Shown: positions 56,526 to 64,000 of the stretch, in pieces
Layout: each line of letters begins with the position of its first letter
How positions within the stretch are numbered: position 1 is the stretch's first letter
Assembly (NCBI RefSeq): GCF_900184795.1
Contig: NZ_FXXN01000028.1
Span: 868,844 to 932,843, forward strand
Direction of reading: 5' to 3'
Length of the DNA stretch: 64,000 nt
Origin: Magnetospirillum sp. 15-1
GTDB taxonomy: Bacteria; Pseudomonadota; Alphaproteobacteria; Rhodospirillales; Magnetospirillaceae
The notes under the pieces: model-generated
What the model was told of the DNA's origin: nothing
Databases searched by the model: none
Seen by the model: only the letters and a program-made list of their open reading frames with translations
Program-made: the position numbers and the translations under genes

Positions 56526-56581
56526 GAACAACCTCGGAGGGCGTAGAACATTAAGGCGACGAATGCGAATAGGCTATTTGA

Positions 56582-57211
56582 ATGATGCATGACCTTCTGA
56601 AACCTCCCACTACCCCTGCCCCGGAATCCTGGCGCAGCGCATTGCGCCAGGACATCCACGCCATCGCCTTTCGCTTCCGCTACGAGTTGGACACGCCCCA
56701 TTACGGCCCCCGCGCCGGGTCGTGGGTGCGTGAGGCGCGGGAGGCCGCCGACGCCATCCTTGACGCTGCCGAGGCTGAGAGCTGGGGCACGTTCTGCGCC
56801 CAGGTGATCGCGGGGCTTGAGGCGCAAAGCGATCGCTGGCGCGGCAGCGAGTTTTCCGATCCCGACGGTTTCGGCGGCTCGGCGCTGGGGCGGTTCGGTT
56901 CGGCGGTGGAGGCGGTGAAGGACCAGGATTTCGCCACCGCCTGCGGTACGATGAAGGCGGCGGTCGAGGCGCGCGAGGCCAAGCCCATTCCCCGCCACGA
57001 CGTCTATCCCATGCCGCCGGAATGGTCGGCACCAAAGCCGCAGCCCATAACCCTCCCCCCCTGTTTTCTCAATTCTAGCGATATGGTGGCGGGGCATGTT
57101 CGGATGACGGGATGGCCGCTCTCCGCCCCCGCGACGGAACGTGACCGCCGCCCGCCTTCCGCGCCTCCGCCCGCCACGATACCCGCATGGGAAAAGTCGG
57201 CTTCAGGATGA
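56582..57211 (+). CDS. Hypothetical protein
   Basis: 209 aa, GC-rich, soluble. SWRSALRQDIHAIAFRFRYE and SALGRFGSAVEAVKDQDFAT suggest a helical protein; the last ~45 residues are Pro/Arg-rich and may be read-through beyond the natural fold. Lies at the border of the prophage remnant on the opposite strand. Confidence 0.45.
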   Translation: MMHDLLKPPTTPAPESWRSALRQDIHAIAFRFRYELDTPHYGPRAGSWVREAREAADAILDAAEAESWGTFCAQVIAGLEAQSDRWRGSEFSDPDGFGGSALGRFGSAVEAVKDQDFATACGTMKAAVEAREAKPIPRHDVYPMPPEWSAPKPQPITLPPCFLNSSDMVAGHVRMTGWPLSAPATERDRRPPSAPPPATIPAWEKSASG

Positions 57212-57316
57212 TGCCTGCACGCTGCCTGGGGGCTGCTGCCCGTGTTTGGAATTCTTTCTGTCGGTTCAGGGCTCGAAGACGAAACAGCCACGCTACATTG
57301 GCCCGAAGCAACGAAA

Positions 57317-57348
57317 GCGGCCGACCAGGGTTCCCCCCGGTCGGCCGC
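57317..57348 (-). terminator. Terminator at the end of the phage operon
   Basis: 10-bp perfect stem GCGGCCGACC / GGTCGGCCGC; on the minus strand TTTCGTTGCTT follows. 23 bp after the stop of the holin-like gene. Confidence 0.75.
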
Positions 57349-57370
57349 GTCGAGCGAAATCCGATCTGTT

Positions 57371-57970
57371 CTATTTGCCGATAGACGGCGCCTGCGCCAG
57401 CAGGGTGCGAGTCTGCTCGGAATCCGCTGATCCACCGAACTCGAAGTCGAAGGCGGTGGCGAACTTGCCCGCCAGCAGCGTCACCACCGAGATGATGCAG
57501 CCACCGACGGCGGTGTTGCCGTCCACATGGCCAAACACCATGAAGCCGATACCGCCGACAATGCCGAGGCCGGCGGTGACCAGCAGGACGTTGGCGCGGG
57601 TATTGCTGCGCCCGGCTTTGATGAACTCGCTGTCTCTGGCACGGGCGTTTTGACGGTCGGCCAGGGTGGCGGTCAGCGTGGTAATGGCCCCGGTCATCTG
57701 CTGCATGCGTTCGGCATGGGCGAATCCTTGCGCCTGGGAGCGAAGCTGGAACACCAGATTGGGGTCCGCCAGCACCTCGCGGGCCTTGCCGGGATCGTCG
57801 GTGCCGGTGATGGTGCGGACGGTGTCGGCCAGTTTGCCGACGGCCTTCTCGGCATCGTCGCCGAACAGGCTGGCGATGTCCGGTGCCACGTCCAGCGCCA
57901 CCTTGGCCAGACCAGCGATGGGATTGGCGGCGATGGCGGCGGCATCGCCGAGGAGATCGAGCAGATTCAT
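57371..57970 (-). CDS. Phage holin-like membrane protein
   Basis: 199 aa. Amphipathic N-terminal part, coiled region about 75-120, then two membrane helices (VLLVTAGLGIVGGIGFMVFG and AVGGCIISVVTLLAGKFATA). Size, topology and position next to the lysozyme-like gene fit a holin, but the family is not certain. Confidence 0.6.
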   Translation of the reverse strand: MNLLDLLGDAAAIAANPIAGLAKVALDVAPDIASLFGDDAEKAVGKLADTVRTITGTDDPGKAREVLADPNLVFQLRSQAQGFAHAERMQQMTGAITTLTATLADRQNARARDSEFIKAGRSNTRANVLLVTAGLGIVGGIGFMVFGHVDGNTAVGGCIISVVTLLAGKFATAFDFEFGGSADSEQTRTLLAQAPSIGK

Positions 57971-57972
57971 GG

Positions 57973-58410
57973 TCAGGCGCTCCCCAGCCCCATGCCAACC
58001 CCGGCCATGATCACCTCTCTGGCGTAGGGCTGCTGGCCATTTTCATGGCGGATGATGGCTTCGACCAGTTCAGCCATGGTGTCGGCATTGGTCAGGTCGA
58101 TGGCCTGATCGGGCTTGACGCCCAGACGGGCGGCAACATGGGCGATATAGGAGCCGGTGTCGTTCTCACAGCCCGGCGCCCAGCGATTAATGATTCCGGC
58201 GACGGTGTTGAGGCCATAGCGGCGTTGATAGCCGAGCAGGATGCGGGCTAGGGCACGAATACCGGCCTCGGGGCTAATGAACTCCTCGAACACCGGATCG
58301 TCATCGGTGGCGCGCTCGCCCTGCCACTGGGTCTTGTCGCCAGGGGATTCCTTGATGTTGCCGGGATTGTTGAGGCGAATGCCACGAGGAATGGTGCAGG
58401 ACTGGGTCAT
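57973..58410 (-). CDS. Phage lysozyme-like/structural P5-type protein
   Basis: 145 aa from ATG 58410 (GGAG upstream). RGIRLNNPGNIKESPGDKTQ and FEEFISPEAGIRALARIL are typical of the phage proteins labelled structural protein P5 or virion lysozyme, with an N-terminal transglycosylase-like fold; the C-terminus has one weak hydrophobic stretch. Probably cell-wall degrading. Confidence 0.7.
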   Translation of the reverse strand: MTQSCTIPRGIRLNNPGNIKESPGDKTQWQGERATDDDPVFEEFISPEAGIRALARILLGYQRRYGLNTVAGIINRWAPGCENDTGSYIAHVAARLGVKPDQAIDLTNADTMAELVEAIIRHENGQQPYAREVIMAGVGMGLGSA

Positions 58411-58426
58411 GATCATTCTCCAATAC

Positions 58427-58448
58427 AAAAAGCCGCCCGAAGGCGGCT
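58427..58448 (-). terminator. Rho-independent terminator after the tail-tip gene
   Basis: AGCCGCC / GGCGGCT stem with a CGAA loop, followed on the minus strand by TTTTTG. It separates the tail-tip gene from the lysis genes. Confidence 0.85.
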
Positions 58449-58472
58449 GTGGGGACGGGAAATGGAAGATGG

Positions 58473-60800
58473 CTAATTGACGTGGACGCGGGCATCCTCG
58501 GCGACGGCGGTGATCTCCACCTGTTCGGCGCGGGGGCGGATGGCGAGGATGCGGGCGGATTGGGCCCAGGCCTGGCCGGGGCCGAAGGAAAAATACGTCC
58601 GCTCCTCCGAGCCGCCGGTATAGGGGGTGACGGTCAGCGGCTCGGCGAGACGCACCATGGTGGGCGCATCGGCCACCGGCTCGACCCGGAACGGCCCCGC
58701 CAGACTTCCGTCGCGGCGGCGCAGCGCCAGATAATGGCTGGCGCCCTCGGTCCAGGTCAGCGGCTCGGATAGCACCAGTACCGCCCCAACCCAAGGCGGC
58801 TTGGTAGATTCGGCCCGCCAGTCGACCACCTCGCCGCCCTGGCCCCAGCGGGGCATATCGTGGGTGATGGCGACCAGATCGCCGTAGGTGGGGATCATGC
58901 CCTCCAGCTCGGTGCGGAAGGTGACCAGGCGGCGGCGATAGCGGTTGTTGGCGGCAATGTAGAGACCTTCCCGCTGGGCATGGTCCTTGGCGGTGCAGCC
59001 GAACAGGTTGACCTTGGCGGGATTGTCGCCCTGGCTGTCGGGCAGCTTGGCGGTGGTCTCGTCGGGCTTCCAGGTGCGCGACGAGAAATACTCCACCGTC
59101 ACCGCGTCGGCGGTGTCGTCGCCGGGCATGACGTATTTGATCTTGAACGAGCCCTTAACGATGTTGCGCGACCCGAACATGGCCACCGGCATGGTCTGGG
59201 GCGCATCACGGATGATGCGGACGATGCCACCCTGCTGGATGGGCACGGCGCGGCCGCAGCGGGCGATACGGGTCAACGCTTCCCACACCGTCATGCTGGT
59301 GTCGAACACCGCGTCGAAGGAATCGCCACGGGCAGCCCAAACGGCATCCAAGGTGGCCAGCGTCTTGAGATCGATCCTGGAATCGGACAGCTTCGCCCCA
59401 TACTCGGCCTTGCAGGCATCTGCGAAGGCCCAGGCGATGGACCGGGTTGGCTGCGGCGCCGACCAGCCACCGGTCGCCGACCACACCCGCAGCTTGCGGG
59501 TGGCGATGACATTGATCATGCGGCTGGAGCGCTGGCTGAGGTTGTCGGTGGCCCGCATCTTGACCGCCAACAGGGTGACGGAGCCGAAATCGGGCTGGCC
59601 GGTCAGATAGGCACGCAGAGCGCCCCAGCGGATTTCATGGCCGGCGCGTTCGGCGGTGTCCTTGGTGTCAAGACGCTTGAGGCGGACCTCGTAACGACCG
59701 GGACTGACCGAATAGCGGAAGGACAGACGGATGGTGCTGTTGGTGGCGGCGGTATGCGACGGCTGCGCCAGAACCGCCCAGCCACCAATGGCTCCCCCCT
59801 CGGCATCGATGGCCCGCGCCTCGACCTGCCACTGGACGGTGCGGCTGTCGAGGCTGCCGCCGTCATTGGCGTAATAGAGGCCACGCGGCATTACCACGTC
59901 GATGCCCAGCGCCCCCGCCGAGGTGTCCACCGGGTTGGCGGTGAACGGGCCGATATATCCGTCGTCGCCCGATTGCACCAGATTGGGCGCCACCAGTTCC
60001 TGACCGGCCACCTCGGCGGCGGTGACCACGTCGGGCTCGAACAGGGTTACCGGGGAACCGGGCGGGACGGTTTCGGTCTGGACCTCCTCGAACGAGGAGA
60101 TGGGGGTGTCCTCGATGCGGATCTGCTCGACCGCGTACTCGCCCTGGCCGATGACGTGGAGCTGATACAGGTACTGCTCGCCGCCGACGTAATCCTGGTA
60201 GGGCTCGGAGGCGAGGTCGGGATAGATCAGGTGGCGGCCATAGATCACCGGGATCGGCTGGCCCAATCGGCCCTGGTTGCCCTGAGCCTGGATTGAATAG
60301 GTCGGGCTGGGGGCCGGCGCGCTGCCGCTGCCGCCCCAGTTGAGCGACGGCATGGAGGGCTTGGGGGCCGGGATCACCGTATTGATCAGCATCGAACCGG
60401 CCAGGGCGATGCCAGCGGTAGCCATGGCGGCGGCACTGCCGGCGGCGGTATAGCCCATGGCCACCGCCGCCATGGGACCCAGATAGATGGCGGCCACCAT
60501 CACCGCGATGGTGAGCACGATCCGCATGGGGTTCTTGCCACCCCCACCACCGCCTCCGCCGCCCTGGGGCCAGCGAATGACGGTGACGACCTCGCCGTCG
60601 CCGATGGCCCGGACGGTATAGATGCCGACCGGCACCGCCATGCCACCGATCAGGATTTCCGGTCCATCGGGCCAGCAATCCTCGGCGATGCCACAAGCCT
60701 GCAACAGGCCGCCCAGCGTGATCCCTGCTTCCACAGCATGAACCGAGCGGCTGGCCACCGGTTCGAACGGATTGGTGACGATGATGATGGAGGCGGTCAT
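58473..60800 (-). CDS. Phage tail-tip/host-specificity protein (TipJ/gpJ-like)
   Basis: 775 aa from ATG 60800. N-terminal ThiS-like fold, Gly-run near residue 90, hydrophobic segment (about 100-145), then LGQPIPVIYGRHLIYPDLAS, the hallmark of gpJ-type tail-tip proteins, and repeated beta domains to the end. Determines host contact. ATG overlaps the stop of the NlpC gene. Confidence 0.88.
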   Translation of the reverse strand: MTASIIIVTNPFEPVASRSVHAVEAGITLGGLLQACGIAEDCWPDGPEILIGGMAVPVGIYTVRAIGDGEVVTVIRWPQGGGGGGGGGKNPMRIVLTIAVMVAAIYLGPMAAVAMGYTAAGSAAAMATAGIALAGSMLINTVIPAPKPSMPSLNWGGSGSAPAPSPTYSIQAQGNQGRLGQPIPVIYGRHLIYPDLASEPYQDYVGGEQYLYQLHVIGQGEYAVEQIRIEDTPISSFEEVQTETVPPGSPVTLFEPDVVTAAEVAGQELVAPNLVQSGDDGYIGPFTANPVDTSAGALGIDVVMPRGLYYANDGGSLDSRTVQWQVEARAIDAEGGAIGGWAVLAQPSHTAATNSTIRLSFRYSVSPGRYEVRLKRLDTKDTAERAGHEIRWGALRAYLTGQPDFGSVTLLAVKMRATDNLSQRSSRMINVIATRKLRVWSATGGWSAPQPTRSIAWAFADACKAEYGAKLSDSRIDLKTLATLDAVWAARGDSFDAVFDTSMTVWEALTRIARCGRAVPIQQGGIVRIIRDAPQTMPVAMFGSRNIVKGSFKIKYVMPGDDTADAVTVEYFSSRTWKPDETTAKLPDSQGDNPAKVNLFGCTAKDHAQREGLYIAANNRYRRRLVTFRTELEGMIPTYGDLVAITHDMPRWGQGGEVVDWRAESTKPPWVGAVLVLSEPLTWTEGASHYLALRRRDGSLAGPFRVEPVADAPTMVRLAEPLTVTPYTGGSEERTYFSFGPGQAWAQSARILAIRPRAEQVEITAVAEDARVHVN

Positions 60801-61225
60801 GGCAAGAACCGATAGAAGCCTTCGACGGCCCAGCCGTTGAGTTGAAGAGCATCCGAGCGCTGAAACACCACCCCGGCGCCCTCGGCGCAATGCAGAACGC
60901 CGCCACCATCAACATCGAGCCAGATGCCCACATGGATGGGATGGCGGGATCGGCGCAGCAGCACGCAATCGCCTTCCGCAGGCGGATCGACCTTGGCCCA
61001 GCGCCGACGCTCGGGGTGGTCGCGGAAGGTGCGGCCCATGACCAGCATGTCTTCGGGATTGCTGATCTCGGGCAGCAGGCGGCCGAAATGGCGGGCCTGC
61101 ACCATGCGGACGAATTCCCAGCAATTGAACATGCTCGGCCCGCTGCCGTGGACAGACCACGGCAAACCGATCAAGGCGATGCCCCAATGGGGGCCGCAAA
61201 CCGGCGACTGGCATTCGCGGGTCAT
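60797..61225 (-). CDS. NlpC/P60-type peptidase of a phage tail
   Basis: 142 aa from ATG 61225. Catalytic Cys in MFNCWEFVR and His in RHPIHVGIW are visible. Such enzymes sit in the tail tip and cut peptidoglycan, and their genes usually lie between DUF1833 and gpJ genes, as here. Confidence 0.87.
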   Translation of the reverse strand: MTRECQSPVCGPHWGIALIGLPWSVHGSGPSMFNCWEFVRMVQARHFGRLLPEISNPEDMLVMGRTFRDHPERRRWAKVDPPAEGDCVLLRRSRHPIHVGIWLDVDGGGVLHCAEGAGVVFQRSDALQLNGWAVEGFYRFLP

Positions 61226-61266
61226 TGTCGCTATCCTCATCTGGTCAGAATGGTCAGGAGACGCCC

Positions 61267-61515
61267 ATGCACGCGTGGCAGGTTCAGGATGCCAAGGCCC
61301 GGTTCAGCGAGCTGCTGCGCAGCGCTGCCAGCGAAGGCCCGCAGGCGATCACCGTTCGCGGCCGCACCACGGCGGTGGTGATGTCCCAGGACGAGTACGA
61401 ACGGCTGAAGGGACGCAAGCCGTCGCTGGTGGAATTCCTGCGGGCTTCGCCGCTGTCTGGCGTGGACCTCGACGTCGAACGCGACCGCTCGCCGTCGCGG
61501 GACATCGAGTTGTGA
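61267..61515 (+). CDS. Phd/YefM-type antitoxin
   Basis: 82 aa. HAWQVQDAKARFSELLRSAA, GPQAITVRGRTTAVVMSQDE, EYERLKG: the Phd-fold DNA-binding domain, then a C-terminal toxin-binding tail. Binds its own promoter and neutralises the toxin that follows with a four-base overlap. On the opposite strand to the phage genes. Confidence 0.92.
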   Translation: MHAWQVQDAKARFSELLRSAASEGPQAITVRGRTTAVVMSQDEYERLKGRKPSLVEFLRASPLSGVDLDVERDRSPSRDIEL

Positions 61516-61925
61516 GCTATCTGGTCGATACCTGCGCCCTGTCCGAGCTGATCCGGCCCGTCCCGGCGCCGCAGGTGGTGGAGTGGTTCGAGACGGTGCC
61601 GCAGGAAGCCTTGTTCATCAGCGCCCTGACCCTGGGCGAAATCCGCCGGGGTGCCGAGAAACTGGCGGATGGGCGGCGGCGCGGCCGGATCATCGCTTGG
61701 CTGGAAATCGAGCTGCCCGACTGGTTCGAGAGTCGCGTGCTGCCGGTCGATGCCGCGGTGGCCGACGAATGGGGCCGCCTGACCGCACGGATCAAACAGC
61801 CCCTGCCGGCCATCGACAGCCTGATCGCCGCCACCGCCCTGAAGCACCGGCTCACCGTGGTGACCCGCAACGTCGCCGACTTCGCGGCGGCCGGCGTCGA
61901 TATCCTCAATCCCTGGGAAACCTGA
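61512..61925 (+). CDS. vapC: VapC-type PIN-domain toxin
   Basis: 137 aa, GTG start within the antitoxin stop. PIN domain: YLVDTCALSELIRP, SALTLGEIRRGAEK, PAIDSLIAATALKH and VTRNVADFAAAGV give the four acidic residues of the nuclease site. FitB-like subclass. RNase toxin. Confidence 0.93.
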   Translation: MSYLVDTCALSELIRPVPAPQVVEWFETVPQEALFISALTLGEIRRGAEKLADGRRRGRIIAWLEIELPDWFESRVLPVDAAVADEWGRLTARIKQPLPAIDSLIAATALKHRLTVVTRNVADFAAAGVDILNPWET

Positions 61926-61931
61926 TCCCCG

Positions 61932-62462
61932 TCACCGCGCCAGGCCGGGAAAGCGCCGAGCGGTATAGGTGATGGAAGGGAAGGACTTGTTGCCGGCGTC
62001 CAGCATGCGGGCGCGCCCGGTGACCCTCATGGTGTCGGCTTCGACATCGGTCAGGGTCAGGGTCATGGTGATGGGCGGGTCCATATGGGGGCCGTTGAGA
62101 TCGGTGGAGAGATAGGGCCGCCAGGTGATCTCGATCACCTGCTGGCTGACGGCGGCCCCTTCCAGAGCGTCGGTGATGTCGCTGCCGACATTGTCGAGGG
62201 TGACGGTGATTTCCGGCACCGGAGCGGTATCCACCGGCGGCGGGGAGAACTCGAAGGCCAGCGCGGCGAAGGTCACCCGCTTGCCGCCGTCACGGGGAGC
62301 ACCAGCCTCCAGCCGGGCGGTGAGATCGGCATGGTCGCGGACCACCCGGATCGGCTCGTTGAAGGTTGGATGCCAGATTTCCAACGTATCAAGGACCACC
62401 GTTCCGGCCGGGGCTGATGCAAACGCCTCCTTCAGCGCCTGCGATAACGTCGGATCAGGCAT
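61932..62462 (-). CDS. Phage tail protein, DUF1833 family
   Basis: 176 aa. DTLEIWHPTFNEPIRVVRDH, FEFSPPPVDTAPVPEITVTL and the end SFPSITYTARRFPGL are the DUF1833 pattern. These genes lie just before NlpC and gpJ genes in siphophages. Confidence 0.88.
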   Translation of the reverse strand: MPDPTLSQALKEAFASAPAGTVVLDTLEIWHPTFNEPIRVVRDHADLTARLEAGAPRDGGKRVTFAALAFEFSPPPVDTAPVPEITVTLDNVGSDITDALEGAAVSQQVIEITWRPYLSTDLNGPHMDPPITMTLTLTDVEADTMRVTGRARMLDAGNKSFPSITYTARRFPGLAR

Positions 62463-62805
62463 GGTCGTCCTTGCCGGGAACGCACATGGGTGACGGGAAC
62501 GGGCACAGCGTCCTGGTCTCCAGCAGCATCCGGATCTGATGGACAACCTCGCTCAGTCCCTCGACCGCCGAGCGCAGGGCCTCTGTCTGGCGGGCCTGTT
62601 CCTCGACCACATGGGCGAAGGCTTCGACGGGAACACCGGATGCATCCGGCGCCCCCTGCTTCCTCGACCATGCCCAGGCGATGATGGCGATGATGATCAC
62701 CGTGGCGGCGATGGCGGCGATCTGGACCATGGGGGCGGCCTGACCCCAGGCGCCCACATACTGGGTGGCGACTCCGGCCCAGATTTCCGGGGATTGTTCG
62801 GTCAT
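62455..62805 (-). CDS. Phage-associated single-span membrane protein
   Basis: 116 aa. One membrane helix (VQIAAIAATVIIIAIIAWAW), then a coiled segment (VEEQARQTEALRSAVEGLSE). Overlaps DUF1833 by eight bases. Resembles Rz-like or tail-associated membrane proteins; not resolved. Confidence 0.65.
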   Translation of the reverse strand: MTEQSPEIWAGVATQYVGAWGQAAPMVQIAAIAATVIIIAIIAWAWSRKQGAPDASGVPVEAFAHVVEEQARQTEALRSAVEGLSEVVHQIRMLLETRTLCPFPSPMCVPGKDDHA

Positions 62806-62834
62806 GGCATTGAATTCCGGGTCGGGGGAAGGGG

Positions 62835-63272
62835 CTACCAGGAGAAGGCCAGGATCTCTTCCTGGGAGGCGAGTTTGGCGATGGCGGCTTCGGCCTGGTT
62901 GCTCGCCAGCCGAATGACCTCACGCTCGGCATAGACCTCCTGGAGGGTCTTGGTGCCGTTCAGGGCATCCCGCTCACGGGCGCGTTCGACCTTCCAGTCG
63001 AGAGTGGCGATGCGCTGCGCCGCTTCGGATTTCACCCGTCGAACCAGTGCGGTTCTGGCCGCCTGGAGTTCCTCGGCCTGCCGCTCGACGACGCGCTCGG
63101 CATCAATCTCGCGGACCCGATCGTCGGTGACGCCGTCATAGCGGTCGACGACCTCGCCGTCGACGAGATGGAACCGGTGCCCCAAGGTCGAGTCCACCGG
63201 CAGATCGTGGTCGCCCTCGGGACCGATGACGCCCCAATCATTGCCATGGGGGAAGCTGATTTTGCCGGCCAT
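62835..63272 (-). CDS. Phage tail-associated coiled-coil protein
   Basis: 145 aa. Beta N-terminus (SFPHGNDWGVIGPEGDHDLP, HRFHLVDGEVVDRYDGVTDD), then a long coiled coil (about 65-140). Similar position to tail-assembly chaperone or fibre-associated proteins; family not recognised. Confidence 0.6.
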   Translation of the reverse strand: MAGKISFPHGNDWGVIGPEGDHDLPVDSTLGHRFHLVDGEVVDRYDGVTDDRVREIDAERVVERQAEELQAARTALVRRVKSEAAQRIATLDWKVERARERDALNGTKTLQEVYAEREVIRLASNQAEAAIAKLASQEEILAFSW

Positions 63273-63274
63273 GA

Positions 63275-63733
63275 TCAGATGCCTCCGATGATCGGGACGA
63301 TGTAGGGGTAGTTGGTCGAGTGATAGGCGCTGTCGAAGATGTAGACGTTGAAGCCCGGCACCTTGGAGCTCATGTCGCCCTTGTCGGCGACGGCCTGGAA
63401 CACCGTGCGGGTGTCGATGTGCGACATATAGATGCCGTAGCCGCTGTCGGAATTCGGGCTGTAGGACACCATGAAGTCGCTGTCGCGGATGGGCGCGAAC
63501 GACCGGCCATAGCTGGAATCCTGGTATTGCAGGAAGGCGTACTTCCCGTCCGACACCCGGATCAGGAACACCTCGGCCCCGGCCCCATAGTAGTAATAGG
63601 GCTGGTAGCAGATGACGTATTTGCCGTCGTTGGAGATCTGGAAGCGGATGCCGTTGCGGTCGGCGGATTCCATGCCGTAGGTCGTGGTGGTGCTCAGGGT
63701 GTGGGTGGCTTCCTTGGTGTAGCTGACCTGCCT
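63275..63733 (-). pseudogene. Phage tail protein, N-terminus cut by an IS element
   Basis: The frame from about 63733 to the stop at 63275 encodes a Tyr/Ser/Asp-rich beta protein (YVICYQPYYYYGAGAEVFLI, VFQAVADKGDMSSKVPGFNV) and reads upstream into IS sequence without a proper start. About 150 residues of the original gene remain. Confidence 0.65.
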
Positions 63734-64000
63734 TGGAAATCTTCCTCCAGTTTGAAGTAGAGTCCGGCCCATCAGAGGACGGACGACATGAAGCGCAGCA
63801 GGTTCAGTGAAGAACAAATCATCGGCATCCTGAAGGAGCAGGAGGCCGGGGCGGGGACGGCGGATGTGTGCCGCCGGCACGGCATTTCGAGCGCCACTTT
63901 CTACAAATGGAAGGCCAAGTATGGCGGCCTGGAGGTGTCGGAGGCGCGGCGGCTGAAGGCGCTTGAGGATGAGACCCGAAGGGCAGCGCAGCAAACGCCC
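63724..64000 (+). mobile_element. IS3-family element, left end (runs off the window)
   Basis: Starts near TGACCTGCCTTGGAAAT at 63724, where the tail gene breaks, and contains the orfA start at 63786. The right end and orfB lie outside. Confidence 0.7.
63786..64000 (+). CDS. IS3-family transposase OrfA (partial)
   Basis: 71 codons: MKRSRFSEEQIIGILKEQEA, VCRRHGISSATFYKWKAKYG, EARRLKALEDE, the usual OrfA helix-turn-helix and leucine-zipper start. After EDE it reads TRRAAQQTP instead of the usual N-x-RLK, which hints at a mutation or junction near 63970. Cut by the window edge. Confidence 0.75.

Noticed and set aside
57371-63733. Complete prophage
   Set aside because: Only tail-tip, tail-accessory and lysis genes are present; no integrase, capsid, terminase or attachment site is visible within the window.

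Overview
The window is GC-rich DNA from a free-living alphaproteobacterium, most likely a Rhodospirillales member close to Magnetospirillum (inference). Supporting signs are an F1-ATPase zeta-type protein (an alphaproteobacterial family), two nifQ genes with nifX (nitrogen fixation), many two-component and c-di-GMP proteins, and flagellar genes. No magnetosome gene, rRNA, tRNA or CRISPR array was recognised.

Layout. 1-6.6 kb: signalling (a partial CbrA-like SSS transporter domain, a double hybrid histidine kinase, a REC-PAS-PAS-GGDEF-EAL protein). 6.8-13.5 kb: a complete N-type ATPase operon atpDCQRBEFAG, followed with an ATGA overlap by a zeta-type ATPase inhibitor gene. 13.6-20.4 kb: rubrerythrin, a CoA-binding/O-acetylhomoserine sulfhydrylase fusion, and an RND efflux pair. 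21-24.9 kb: a family 2A encapsulin operon (serine acetyltransferase, DUF2325, shell, cysteine desulfurase cargo) with two 17-bp dyads upstream.

26.2-39.4 kb is a molybdenum island. It holds a TonB-dependent receptor and tonB, a lone binding protein, a di-haem oxidoreductase, a YeiH-type membrane protein, a stand-alone ModE HTH protein, nifQ, then on the minus strand modA-nifX-nifQ-modD-GNAT, then mop, modE and a DUF2478 gene. Four ModE-box-like sites of the same 9-7-9 geometry lie before the receptor, modA, mop and modE, so the outer-membrane receptor is probably part of the molybdate regulon.

39.4-42.1 kb is rearranged (flgL intact, flgK cut to its last ~50 codons and joined to a truncated ABC permease). 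An IS5-type element (42122-42975) sits in the stop codon of a caspase-like lipoprotein gene. 43-56.5 kb is an accessory island: two divergent caspase-like lipoprotein paralogues flank a trypsin-like protease operon, LPP20, DUF4384 and TPR envelope proteins, a SUMF1 protein and several small secreted proteins. Three transcription units there share a bipartite promoter-like motif. The paralogues are almost identical from about residue 150 onward but differ before it, and they form an inverted repeat.

57.3-64 kb is a prophage remnant on the minus strand (tail, NlpC/P60, tail-tip, lysozyme-like and holin-like genes) with a plus-strand VapBC-type module inserted. It is truncated at its upstream end by an IS3-family element that runs off the window.
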